From: a bacterium
Lineage (GTDB): Bacteria > Desulfobacterota > Deferrisomatia > Deferrisomatales > Deferrisomataceae
DNA length: 64,000 nt
Reading direction: 5' to 3'
Assembly: GCA_027021615.1 (NCBI GenBank)
Contig: JALUTY010000122.1
Location: forward strand, 114,721-178,720
Position 1 is the stretch's first letter. The number at the start of each line of letters is the position of its first letter. The notes under the pieces are model-generated. The model ran no database searches, was not told the origin of the DNA, and saw only the letters and a list, made by a program, of their open reading frames with translations. Position numbers and translations under genes: made by a program. This document shows, one piece after another, positions 42,074-50,316 of the stretch.

Positions 42074-43975
42074 ATGCCCAGCGACACGATCTACGACGCC
42101 ATCGTGGTGGGGCTCGGCCCCGGCGGCTCCTCCGCGGCGAGGGCGTTGGCGGAGAAGGGCCTGCGTGTCCTGGGCCTGGACCGCGCCCGGTTCCCCCGCC
42201 ACAAGCCCTGCGGCGGCTGCCTTTCCCCCAAGATCCATCGGGTCCTGGGCGGGGAGGATCTCCGGCCCCTCACGGAGCGCGACATCCACGGTGCGACGCT
42301 GTGCTTCCGGGGCGCCCGGGCCGTCCACGCCCGGAGCACCCGGCCCGTGGCCCACATGGTCTCCCGGATCCGGTTCGACGCCCACCTCGTGGCCCGGGCC
42401 CGGGAGGCCGGGGCCGAGATCCGGGAGGGCGAAGCGTTCCAGGCGTTGATGCAGGAGGGGGACAGGGTGGCCGTGACCACGGGCCGGGGCCGCTACCGGG
42501 CCCGGGTCGTGGTCGGGGCGGACGGGGTCAACACCGCCGTCGGCCGCGCGGTGGGGCTTCGCCACCGGGGCTGGAAGGCCGTCCTGATCGAGGCCGAGGT
42601 GGGCGTGGACGCCCGGACGCTGGGAGATCTGGCCGACGAGGTGATCCTGGAGTTCGGTGATGTTCCCTTCGGGTACGCATGGATCTTCCCCAAGGCCGAC
42701 CACCTGTCCATCGGGGTGGGGGGCATGGTGGGAAAGATCGGCGACCTGAACGGCCTCTACCGGGACTTCCTGTCCCGCCACCGGATCCTGGGAGGGATCC
42801 GGTCCGAGACCCGCCACGGGTACACCCTGCCCGTCTACACCCAGCGGCGGCCCCTGGTCCGGGGCAACGTCCTGCTGGTGGGGGATGCCGGGGGGCTGGT
42901 GGATCCCTTCATCGGCGAAGGCATCTACTACGCCATCCGCAGCGGCCAGATCGCGGCGGAGGTGATCGAGGCCGCCCTGGGCGACGGCCTTGTTGACCTC
43001 GGGCCCTACGAGCACGCCGTCGACGCGGAGATGGGGAGTGAGTTTCGCACGGCCTATCGCCTGGCCCGGTTCGTCTACACCTTTCCCGACGCGTTCAACC
43101 GCATCGCGGCCGGAGCGCCGAGCGTGCTCGAGGGCTACTTCGAGGTGCTCCGGGGCGAGCGGAGTCACAGGTGGTTCCTGGGTGAGATTGGGAGGAAGGT
43201 CCTCACCGACCTGCTCGCCTACACCGCCCTGCTTCGCCCCCGGCCTGCGGACGCGAGGCACGCTTACGACCGCGTGGCACCCCGTTACGACGCGTACAAC
43301 CGGGTGTGGCGTTCGGTCTCCACCGCGGTGCGGGAGGAGCTGGAGACCCAGATCGAGAGCCTCCTGCCCCCAGAGGCCTTGGTCCTGGACGCCGGCGGGG
43401 GCACGGGGGCGACCACGGCTCTTGTCCTCTCCAGCAACCGGGTCCGGCGAACGCACCTGCTCGACTTTTCTTCCGGCATGATCCATATGGCGGCCGAGAA
43501 CCTCCGGGACCCGAGGGTTCGCCTGATCCGGGGGGACATGGTGCGGCTCCCTTACCCGGACCGCACGTTCGACCTGGTGGTGTCCACGTGGGCCATCGAG
43601 ACCACCCCCGATCCCAAACAGGCGGTCACCGAGCTTCTGCGGGTCATCAAGGACGACGGCGCCGTCATCTACACCTTCTGCAGCCTCCCGGAGGGGGGGA
43701 TCGGCCGGCTCGGCGCCCGTCTGGTGGAGGCGGCCGTGGGACGCAGGTTCGCCTTTCGGTTCCTCCCCCGCCGGGAGCGCCCCTACCACTCCTGCTCCCG
43801 GTCGCGCCTCGTGACCTTTTTCGGGGGACTCATGACGCTGGTGGTCCTGCGCAAGTGCTGCACCGTGACCGACGAGGCCGCCCCCTGCGCCCTGCCGGCG
43901 TCGTGGGAGGAGCCCTTCGCTCAAGCCCCGGTGCCCCCGCCGGGGGCTGGCGGGGAGCAAGGAGACGCCCTATGA
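42074..43975 (+). CDS. Geranylgeranyl-reductase-family FAD oxidoreductase fused to a SAM methyltransferase
   Basis: A 633-residue two-domain enzyme. The first 395 residues are a geranylgeranyl reductase-type flavoprotein with VGLGPGGSSAARALAEKGL, the motif PCGGCLS near 45 and GDAGGLVDPFIGEGIYYAI near 275. From about 400 a class I methyltransferase follows, with YDRVAPRYDAYN, VLDAGGGTGATT near 437, RGDMVRLPYPDRTFDLVVS and a cysteine-bearing tail (KCCTVTDEAAPC). The first half would reduce an isoprenoid double bond, the second methylate a product such as a quinone or lipid; a single substrate for both is inferred. Its stop overlaps the next start (ATGA). Confidence 0.88.
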   Translation: MPSDTIYDAIVVGLGPGGSSAARALAEKGLRVLGLDRARFPRHKPCGGCLSPKIHRVLGGEDLRPLTERDIHGATLCFRGARAVHARSTRPVAHMVSRIRFDAHLVARAREAGAEIREGEAFQALMQEGDRVAVTTGRGRYRARVVVGADGVNTAVGRAVGLRHRGWKAVLIEAEVGVDARTLGDLADEVILEFGDVPFGYAWIFPKADHLSIGVGGMVGKIGDLNGLYRDFLSRHRILGGIRSETRHGYTLPVYTQRRPLVRGNVLLVGDAGGLVDPFIGEGIYYAIRSGQIAAEVIEAALGDGLVDLGPYEHAVDAEMGSEFRTAYRLARFVYTFPDAFNRIAAGAPSVLEGYFEVLRGERSHRWFLGEIGRKVLTDLLAYTALLRPRPADARHAYDRVAPRYDAYNRVWRSVSTAVREELETQIESLLPPEALVLDAGGGTGATTALVLSSNRVRRTHLLDFSSGMIHMAAENLRDPRVRLIRGDMVRLPYPDRTFDLVVSTWAIETTPDPKQAVTELLRVIKDDGAVIYTFCSLPEGGIGRLGARLVEAAVGRRFAFRFLPRRERPYHSCSRSRLVTFFGGLMTLVVLRKCCTVTDEAAPCALPASWEEPFAQAPVPPPGAGGEQGDAL

Positions 43976-44637
43976 CGACCGGCCCCCCGATCGGAGGAAC
44001 CTGGGGGCTCACCGCGGTCATGGTTGTGATCGTCTCGTGGGTTCTCTACCGCTACCTGGCCCCGGCGAGCTGGAAGGAGTGGAGCCGGGCCGGGCTGATT
44101 CAGGCGTTCATCATCGCGCTCTATGCCGAGATGTACGGCTTCCCCCTCACCATCTACCTGCTCACCGGCTGGCTCGGCATCAACGTGCCGTGGCTCCATC
44201 AGAGCGGACACCTGTGGGCCACGCTGTTCGGTTGGGGTGACGCGGGGGCCATGATCGAGATGCTCATCGGGTACACCGTGGTGTTCCTGGGCATCTCGCT
44301 CCTGGTGGAGGGGTGGCGCGAGGTGTACCGGGCCACCCAGAAGGGAGAGCTGGCCACCCAGGGGCTCTACGCCGTCGTGCGCCACCCTCAGTACACCGGG
44401 ATCTTCCTGGCTCTCCTCGGGCAGCTCATCCACTGGCCCACCATCCCGACCCTGGTGCTGTTCCCGGTCATCGTGTGGGCCTACTACCGGCTCGCCCGAA
44501 AAGAGGAGCGGGTCATGCTCGAGAAGCACGGGCCGGCCTACGCCGAGTACCGCCGCACCGTGCCCATGTTCCTTCCCAAATGGGGCGACTGGAAGCGTCT
44601 GCTCACCCCTGGGTCGGCCGAGGACCCCGACGCCTGA
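43972..44637 (+). CDS. Isoprenylcysteine carboxyl methyltransferase (ICMT)-like membrane protein
   Basis: A 221-residue integral membrane protein with about five to six helices. The C-terminal block GLYAVVRHPQYTGIFLALLG followed by YYRLARKEERVMLEKHGPAYAEYRRTVP is the SAM-binding signature of ICMT/phospholipid methyltransferase-like proteins. It is translated with the reductase-methyltransferase fusion through an ATGA overlap, suggesting a lipid or quinone modification pathway. A ribosome site AAGGAG lies upstream. True substrate unknown. Confidence 0.85.
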   Translation: MTTGPPIGGTWGLTAVMVVIVSWVLYRYLAPASWKEWSRAGLIQAFIIALYAEMYGFPLTIYLLTGWLGINVPWLHQSGHLWATLFGWGDAGAMIEMLIGYTVVFLGISLLVEGWREVYRATQKGELATQGLYAVVRHPQYTGIFLALLGQLIHWPTIPTLVLFPVIVWAYYRLARKEERVMLEKHGPAYAEYRRTVPMFLPKWGDWKRLLTPGSAEDPDA

Positions 44638-44686
44638 CCCCCACCCGACAGGCCGTGTGGCGACCCCCACGGCAGGAGACAATCTC

Positions 44687-44890
44687 ATGACGGCATTTCT
44701 GGCAGCCAACTGGATCTGGATCGCGCTGATCGTGGCCGTTCTCTTCTGGATGCGAAGCTCCCGCCGAAGGCGGCCCGGCGGGATGCGCCGGGCCGCGGGC
44801 GGAGGGGGCGGGTGTGGCGGCAGCCGCCGGGAGCCCGAGGCCGAGGAGCCCAAGGAGATCCCGGCCGGAAAGCGCCGCCGAGGGTGCTAG
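44687..44890 (+). CDS. Small single-helix membrane protein with Gly/Cys-rich tail
   Basis: A 67-residue protein with one membrane helix (about 5-24, ANWIWIALIVAVLFWM) followed by a basic patch (RSSRRRR), a GGGGGCGG stretch and an acidic/basic tail ending RRRGC. It resembles in layout small DUF2933-like proteins that occur in metal-resistance neighbourhoods, but I cannot confirm the family. ATG at 44687 follows CAGGAGA. The stop codon forms the first bases of the terminal inverted repeat of element 44886-45071. Confidence 0.65.
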   Translation: MTAFLAANWIWIALIVAVLFWMRSSRRRRPGGMRRAAGGGGGCGGSRREPEAEEPKEIPAGKRRRGC

Positions 44891-45071
44891 CCCGCCTTAT
44901 TCATGAAGCCTTCTGCTGCAACCGGCGGTTGCACGCCGTCTCGGGGCGTGCTCGCGCCTCGGGGCCCCGCGTACCGTCCCGTACGCCTGCGCCCCTCGGC
45001 GCTGCGCTTGCCCCGATCTGACGCACACTCGACGGTTTCGCGACGAACGCCCATGAGTAATGAGGACTAGC
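44886..45071. repeat. Palindromic MITE-like element with terminal inverted repeats
   Basis: The left end GCTAGCCCGCCTTATTCATG and the complement of the right end GCTAGTCCTCATTACTCATG match at about 16 of 20 positions with one gap. The interior has further palindromes (GCAACCG/CGGTTGC near 44922, GCGTAC/GTACGC near 44970). It is 186 bases with no frame of its own, between two small membrane protein genes. Confidence 0.68.
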
Positions 45072-45113
45072 GCCCCAGCCGTCACCCCCGGCCCCGCCCC
45101 CAGGAGAAGCGCC

Positions 45114-45371
45114 ATGCTCGATATCCGTGTCGTGACCTGGTCCCTCAGCTCGTTCACCCTGTTCAGCTACCTTGTCTGTATCCTGTACGGGCTGATCCTG
45201 CCGGAGAGCCTGCACATGACGGCGTTCCTCGAGTCCGTGTTGCCCGGGTTCCGGTGGCTCACCCCGGCAGGGTTTGCGATCGGCCTGGTCGAGAGCTTCC
45301 TGTGGGGCGCCTATGCAGGGCTCGTGTTCACCCCGTTCTACAACTTCTTCCAGCGCAGGCTGGGCCGTTGA
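45114..45371 (+). CDS. DUF5676-like small membrane protein
   Basis: An 85-residue protein with two hydrophobic helices (about 8-27, SSFTLFSYLVCILYGLIL, and 47-73). The C-terminal half, LPGFRWLTPAGFAIGLVES followed by FLWGAYAGLVFTPFYNFFQ, is the hallmark of DUF5676 proteins, which often lie by copper or heavy-metal genes and YHS-domain proteins. ATG at 45114 follows AGGAGAAG. Function unknown. It converges with the Enzyme I-YHS gene 40 bases away. Confidence 0.78.
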   Translation: MLDIRVVTWSLSSFTLFSYLVCILYGLILPESLHMTAFLESVLPGFRWLTPAGFAIGLVESFLWGAYAGLVFTPFYNFFQRRLGR

Positions 45372-45411
45372 GGGCGGGGGGAAGGGGGGGCGCCCTTCGG
45401 GAAAACCGAGC

Positions 45412-47307
45412 CTATTTTGTTTGATTCGTCAGATCGGCGGGTTGGCGTAGGAATGCGTCGAGGCACTCCCGCGAGCAGAAGTAGAACTGCCGGCCGTGGC
45501 GCACGGTGCTCAAGGGGTTTCCATCGGCGTGCACGGCCATCCCGCACACCGGGTCCATCCACTCGGCTCCCCGGTGGGAAGCGGCGTCCGGCCCCTTCGG
45601 GGGCCCTGGCCGGCCCAGCAGCTCGAGCACCTCGTCGGGCGCTTTGGCGCGGAGGCACTCCCGCGCCACTCGGCGGCACTCCCGCGGTCCCAGGGCGGCC
45701 AGGCGCGCCCGGACGGCCTGGGCCCGGTTGATGGGAACGCTCAGGTCCGTGATGCCCAGTCCGATCAGGACGGGGAGCAGGGTGAGGTCGGTGCCGGCCT
45801 TCCCGCAGATCGCCAGGGGCTTGCCCGCCTTCTTCGCGTCTCGGGCCAGCGCGTCCAGCACCTGGAGCACCACGGGGTGCTCCGGCCCGTAGGTGCGCAG
45901 CACATTGGGGTTGGAGCGGTCCACCGCAAACAGGTACTGGATCAGGTCGTTGGTGCCGATGCTCGCGAAGTCCGCGGCCTCCAGCAAGCGCGGGAACGAC
46001 CACACGGCCGAGGGGGTCTCCACCAGCACCCCCCGCTCGAACCTCTCCTGGAACGCGACCCCCTCGGCCGCCAGCGAGTCCACGGCCTGGTCCACGAGCC
46101 CCTGGACGAACCGCCACTCCTCCACGCACTCAATCATGGGAAACAGCAAGCGCAACGCGGGAAACCCCGTCGCGGCCCGGAGAATCGCCCGGACCTGGGT
46201 GATCAGGATCTCGGGGTGGAAGCGGTAGATCCGGTGGGCCCTGAGCCCCAGGGCGGGGTTGTCCTGGGGCCCGAGGGAGAAGTACGGAAGGGCCTTGTCC
46301 CCCCCGATGTCCAGCGTGCGCACGGTGGCCCGGCCCGGGGCGCACCGCTCGAACAGGTTTCGGTATGCCCGCGCCTGCTCCTCCTCGCTGGGCATTCCGC
46401 TTCGCCCGCCCAGAAACAGCATCTCGGTGCGGTAGAGCCCCACGCCTTCGACCCCTGTCCAGTCCACCCCCACGAGCTGCGCCGGGTCCATGACGTTGAG
46501 CCACACCCGGGCCAGGGGCGAGGGCTCGGGGTCGGGCACCACCACGGGGGCCGCCTCGGTGAGCCGCGGCTCCAGGTCTGCCGCCGCCGGCTCCACCAAA
46601 AGCTCCCCGCGGTCGGCGTCCAGGAGGACCCGAGAGCCGTCCAGGGACCAGAGGGCCTCCAAGCGGGGAACCCTCAGCACCGGAAGATCGAACGACTGGG
46701 CGAGGATCGCCCCGTGGGACAGGGGGGTCCCTCTGTCCACCACGAAGCCTCGCACGCCACGGGTGTGGGCTTCCAGCACCAGGGAGGGCAGCAGCTCCCG
46801 GGTGGCTAGGATGCTTTCCGAGGGGTCCTGGGGGAGCCCGGCGAGGAGCGAGGGCTGCTGACCGGCGAGCCTTTGGCGGAGCTGGATCGCCAGGTCCCGC
46901 AGGTCGGGCGCCCGCTCGACCAGCACGGGGTTGCCCGACCCCTCGAACACGCGCACGATCTCCTCGATCGCGTGCTCCACCGCCGCCTCGGCCGCAAGGC
47001 TGGAGCTCCGGATCGTCTCCTCCACCCGGGACCGCAGCGACGAGCCCTCCAGCAGCAGGATGTGGCTGCGCAGGATGTCCGCCCCGGGGGAGGCCGAGTC
47101 CTCCCCCAGCCGGGCCACCATCTCGCGAAGGTCCTCGATCAACGAGCCCACGTGCTGGGCGAACCGCTCGATCTCCGTCTCGGGCTCACCCGTGGCCGCG
47201 GAGCCCCGCGTCCCCTCTGCCACGGGCGCGAAAAAGCGCAGGATCCCCTGCGCCACCCCGGGCGCAATGCCCGAGCCTGTCACCGTCTCTCTCGTCTCGG
47301 TCGTCAT
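45412..47307 (-). CDS. PTS Enzyme I-like phosphotransferase with C-terminal YHS domain
   Basis: A 631-residue PEP-dependent phosphotransferase. The N-terminal EI region (about 1-130) leads to the phospho-histidine site GTPLSHGAILAQ (His near 199), then a PEP-binding TIM-barrel with RTLDIGGDKALPYFSL, the conserved SIGTNDLIQYLFAVDRSNPN and CGKAGTDL where the catalytic Cys lies. The final 45 residues (about 585-631) are a YHS domain, MDPVCGMAV, with FYFCSRECLDAFL, a metal-binding module. EI-YHS fusion is unusual; no HPr or EIIA is nearby, so the phosphate acceptor is elsewhere. ATG at 47307 is chosen because it opens the EI domain behind AGGTGAG. Confidence 0.9.
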   Translation of the reverse strand: MTTETRETVTGSGIAPGVAQGILRFFAPVAEGTRGSAATGEPETEIERFAQHVGSLIEDLREMVARLGEDSASPGADILRSHILLLEGSSLRSRVEETIRSSSLAAEAAVEHAIEEIVRVFEGSGNPVLVERAPDLRDLAIQLRQRLAGQQPSLLAGLPQDPSESILATRELLPSLVLEAHTRGVRGFVVDRGTPLSHGAILAQSFDLPVLRVPRLEALWSLDGSRVLLDADRGELLVEPAAADLEPRLTEAAPVVVPDPEPSPLARVWLNVMDPAQLVGVDWTGVEGVGLYRTEMLFLGGRSGMPSEEEQARAYRNLFERCAPGRATVRTLDIGGDKALPYFSLGPQDNPALGLRAHRIYRFHPEILITQVRAILRAATGFPALRLLFPMIECVEEWRFVQGLVDQAVDSLAAEGVAFQERFERGVLVETPSAVWSFPRLLEAADFASIGTNDLIQYLFAVDRSNPNVLRTYGPEHPVVLQVLDALARDAKKAGKPLAICGKAGTDLTLLPVLIGLGITDLSVPINRAQAVRARLAALGPRECRRVARECLRAKAPDEVLELLGRPGPPKGPDAASHRGAEWMDPVCGMAVHADGNPLSTVRHGRQFYFCSRECLDAFLRQPADLTNQTK

Positions 47308-47958
47308 GGTCTCACCTGGGTTCCGGTCTGGGGGGTGCGGGCGCGTGGAGTCCCCGGGGAGCGGCTCCTCCGGGCCTCCGCCACGTCTGCGGCAGGAACC
47401 AAGCAACTCCCGGGCCCAGGATGCGGCCTCCATCCTGGGGTGGGGCGTTCCGTTCCGGTTAGGGCGCGGGGGGCCACGCCGGGCGTGGGATGCCAGGGTC
47501 AGGCCGCCATGAGAAGGCGCGGCTCAGGGGGCACCCTGCCTCCCTCGCTGCAGACTATCGTCCTCTCCCTCTGCAGGCCATGGCTCCTCTGCATCGTCGG
47601 CGCGTGGTGGGACGGGGCGCCAGGTTGGCCGTGGATGCAGCCCGGCTCGCCGTGACCCAGCGCCTGCCCGTGGCGGGCAGAGGGATCTACGCCACGGCTC
47701 TCCGGTACAATGTCGTGATCCGGACCCAGGAGTCCCATTTCTAAGGATCTCCTCGGGGTGGCGTGGTTTGGCCCGAGCTGGAGCCGTGGCCCCCCGGCCG
47801 GCTCTGGTAAAGCGCGTTGAGGCCTGCTTGCGAGACAGCTGCTGCAGAAGCAGGCTCCCGGGTCGAGCACTCCGGGCGGGGCAGGGGGCCCTCCTCTGGC
47901 GGGACCCGAGTGCGGTATTTCACCTGTGCCCACGGTCGTCACGGATCCAGGGCCCGGT
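47308..47958. other. 651-base intergenic region, no gene identified
   Basis: Open frames are present on both strands but have low-complexity Pro/Gly/Arg composition. A stretch around 47770-47905 shows weak similarity to the interspersed repeat (CGCACTCGGG... and GCCCCCTGCCCC order). A T-arm-like CCCGGGTCGAGCACTCCGGG at 47866 lacks TTC, and no tRNA body surrounds it. Confidence 0.5.
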
Positions 47959-48234
47959 TCAATCGAAGATGTCGAAGATCTCCCGGAGCACGCCCCGCCT
48001 GCGCCCGTGCTTGAATCGGTACCCGTGCTTGGAGCCGTGTTTGCCCCCGTGATTGCCGTAGCCCGTAGGGCCCGGTTGCTCCCGTGGCCCGGAAAGCTCC
48101 TCGACCGACCGCTCGATGATCTTGTCGAGCTCTCCGCGGTCGAGCCACACTCCCCGGCACGATGGGCAGTAGTCGATCTCTATTCCCTTGCGCTCGGCGA
48201 TCTTCAACTCCTGGTTGCAGTTGGGGCAGTTCAT
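47959..48234 (-). CDS. TFIIB-type zinc-ribbon protein
   Basis: A 91-residue protein. The first 45 residues form a zf-TFIIB ribbon: MNCPNCNQELKI and IDYCPSCRGVWLDRGELDKI, with four cysteines (3, 6, 23, 26). The rest is a glycine/histidine/lysine-rich flexible tail (GNHGGKHGSKHGYRFKHG), which could bind metal. Function unknown; such proteins accompany membrane proteases and metal genes. The ATG follows AAAGGAG. It is on the same strand as the EI-YHS gene but 650 bases away. Confidence 0.85.
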   Translation of the reverse strand: MNCPNCNQELKIAERKGIEIDYCPSCRGVWLDRGELDKIIERSVEELSGPREQPGPTGYGNHGGKHGSKHGYRFKHGRRRGVLREIFDIFD

Positions 48235-48857
48235 CGTGCACTCCTTTCGATGGCAGGGCGAGGGGTCGCTCGGAACTCCGTCGCGGTTCTCCCATGGCTC
48301 CCGGCCTGCGCGGGCGCCGTGATCGCGGTCCTCGGCTTCCGGAAAGAGCCTACCAGCGGCCGATGAGGGCACGATGAGACGCGGGTGAGAAATCGATGAG
48401 CGACGCCGCCGGCCGTTTTGGGCCGCCGAGCCGCGTCGTCTTGCCGGCTGGCGTTCATGGCCTGCCCACCCTTTCGAAACCGACTTTCGGGACCGACCCC
48501 TGCGCTCCACCCGCTCGCACAGGTGGGGAGCGGCGGGGGGAGGCGTTCGGCCGCGACAGCCCGCCGCGGCGCGCTGCTCCCGCGCCCCCTGTGCCCCAGA
48601 AGCTCCCGGAAGTTGAACGGAAAGATCGGGGCCCCATGCACGCCGGCGCATGCTGCTCGCCGCCTCCCGCGAGGGCATTCGTCCGGAAGACCCGGAGGGG
48701 AAAGGGTCCGGCTGCTCGGTGTCCAACTGCGGGCGAATCGCTCCCAGCCAGGGGCCACCTGGAGCTCGTCGAGAGGAAAGAGCGCGAAGCCGCGGTCACC
48801 CCACCCGGGATGAAGACGGTGACATTCCCTCGCAGGCTGCTCTTTCAGCAGCGCCTG
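48235..48857. other. 623-base region without a supported gene, left flank of the kinase/Hsp70 cassette
   Basis: No frame has a convincing start signal or protein-like composition. Near its right end (48834-48858) lies a hairpin-like sequence repeated at the other end of the cassette. I see no integrase, tRNA or IS remnant. Confidence 0.55.
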
Positions 48858-48858
48858 C
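48834..48858. repeat. Short direct repeat at left end of cassette
   Basis: GGCTGCTCTTTC followed by A, GCAGC, GC and CTGCT. The same sequence, with A to G and two bases missing, lies at 58466-58488. It also folds into a GCTGC...GCAGC hairpin and overlaps the last base of the membrane protein gene stop codon. Confidence 0.45.
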
Positions 48859-50228
48859 TAGCGGCCGGCCTCCGGGGAGCGGGAGCGCGGCCCGGCAGCG
48901 AGGCCGTCGCCGGAGAACAGCCTCTCCAGCGTGGCGGGATCGGCGTTCCCCGTGGCCGGCAGCCCGTTTCTCTTCTGGAACGCCGTCAGGGCCAGGCGCG
49001 TGCGACGACCCGGGATCCCGTCCACCGGCCCCGCATCGTAGCCCAGCCGGTTCAGCAGGGCCTGCATCCGGGCGGCGACGTCCCGGTCCGGGCTCCGGCC
49101 GGCCGGCTCCCCCCGGCGGACGGGCGCCCTCCCCCGCAAGGGCACGGCCTCCCCCATCTGCTCCGCCATCCGCGTCAGCAGCAGCCGGGCGGCGGGCTGC
49201 CCGATTTCCTGGAGCCGGTCGGGGATCACCGCGGCCCGGATCTCCCGGACCCCCCCGGGCGACGGCGAGAAAACCGCCGTGAACGCGGGAGGAAGGCCGG
49301 CGGACGCGGCCCGGCCGTCCCCCGCCCTCTCCAGGCGCTCGCGGATCTCCTGGAAGTCCAGGGTGGCCAGGTCGCTGTTGGAGAGGGACACACCGGGCAG
49401 GACCCGCCGGGTGGCCAGGACCCGGCCGTCCGGGCCCACCAGGTCCACCCGCACGCGGACCCGGCCCCGGTCCCGGGGGGGGAGGTTGACGATCCGGCCC
49501 CGGACGAACAGGGCCCGGCGGCCTGTCGGGAACGCGACGTAGTCGCCCCGGAGGCCCGAGACCCGGCGGCCCACCCCGAGCGACAGCCCTTCGTAGAGCT
49601 GCGCCGGGCTGGACCAGCCGAACAGCCCGATCGGCCGGCCCGCGGCGTAGAGGTCGTACCCGCCGTAGGCGGAAGCGACCACCCCGGCCGGCAGCAGGAT
49701 GAGCAGGGCCTTGGACCGCGGTCGCGAGGCCCCGCCCGCGCCGTCCAGGGACCAGCACCCGACCAGGGCGGCGAGGACCGCCAGCACGGCGACGGGTACG
49801 AGCAGGGCGAACGAACCGAGAACCCGTTCCGGGGTGGGCGGCAGGGACAGGTGGTGGGCGTAGACGGCGTTGACCGCGGCCGAAAAGGCGAGCGCCCCGG
49901 CGCACAGGACGAACACGGCCGCCAGACCGGGGCGCGGGGGAGCGGAGACCAGCCGCACGTAGACGAGCAGCAGGAGGAAGCACGCGGGGACCCACAGGGA
50001 CAGCACCTTCCCGGCCGCGTAGATGCGGGCGTCCCGGTCGACCCCCTCGAGCAGGGTCTGCTGCGCCCGGCCTCCCGTCCCGCCCGCCGACGCCCCCGCC
50101 CCGTCGGCGAGGACCCCGACGGCCCGTTCGATCCCCGCGTCGTAGTGGACGACGTACCGGGACACCCCGAAGAGGGCGAGAACGAAGGTCAGGATCAAGA
50201 ACAACACGACCTTGGCGAACCGTGCCAT
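48858..50228 (-). CDS. Membrane protein with DUF3426-like and peptidoglycan-binding domains
   Basis: A 456-residue protein ending the kinase/Hsp70 operon. An N-terminal helix (about 5-25), three further helices (about 68-88, 95-118 and 125-165) and a hydrophobic segment near 185 precede an extracytoplasmic beta domain (about 215-330) with ALFVRGRIVNLPPRDRGRVR and VLPGVSLSNSDL, as in DUF3426. After a linker the C-terminus has a peptidoglycan-binding domain (about 385-440): MQALLNRLGYDAGPVDGIPG and TRLALTAFQKRNGLP. It would tie the chaperone cassette to the cell wall. ATG at 50228 follows GGAGG; a GTG codon lies just before. Confidence 0.78.
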   Translation of the reverse strand: MARFAKVVLFLILTFVLALFGVSRYVVHYDAGIERAVGVLADGAGASAGGTGGRAQQTLLEGVDRDARIYAAGKVLSLWVPACFLLLLVYVRLVSAPPRPGLAAVFVLCAGALAFSAAVNAVYAHHLSLPPTPERVLGSFALLVPVAVLAVLAALVGCWSLDGAGGASRPRSKALLILLPAGVVASAYGGYDLYAAGRPIGLFGWSSPAQLYEGLSLGVGRRVSGLRGDYVAFPTGRRALFVRGRIVNLPPRDRGRVRVRVDLVGPDGRVLATRRVLPGVSLSNSDLATLDFQEIRERLERAGDGRAASAGLPPAFTAVFSPSPGGVREIRAAVIPDRLQEIGQPAARLLLTRMAEQMGEAVPLRGRAPVRRGEPAGRSPDRDVAARMQALLNRLGYDAGPVDGIPGRRTRLALTAFQKRNGLPATGNADPATLERLFSGDGLAAGPRSRSPEAGR

Positions 50229-50316
50229 CACGTTCCTCCGGCGCCCCTCCCGGAAGGGGGGCCGCCCTGCTCCGGCGGTGCCGCCGGCCCCGGGCGCGCC
50301 CGGCGCCCCCCGGGGA

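Noticed and set aside
47860..47890. Possible tRNA T-arm
   Set aside because: The stem-like sequence lacks the TTC of the T-loop, and no acceptor, D or anticodon arm can be drawn around it.
47434..47958. Short open frames between the EI-YHS gene and the zinc-ribbon gene
   Set aside because: Compositional bias and lack of motifs; likely non-coding.
48235..48857. Possible small gene left of the Hsp70 cassette
   Set aside because: Frames on both strands have no protein-like composition and no convincing ribosome site.
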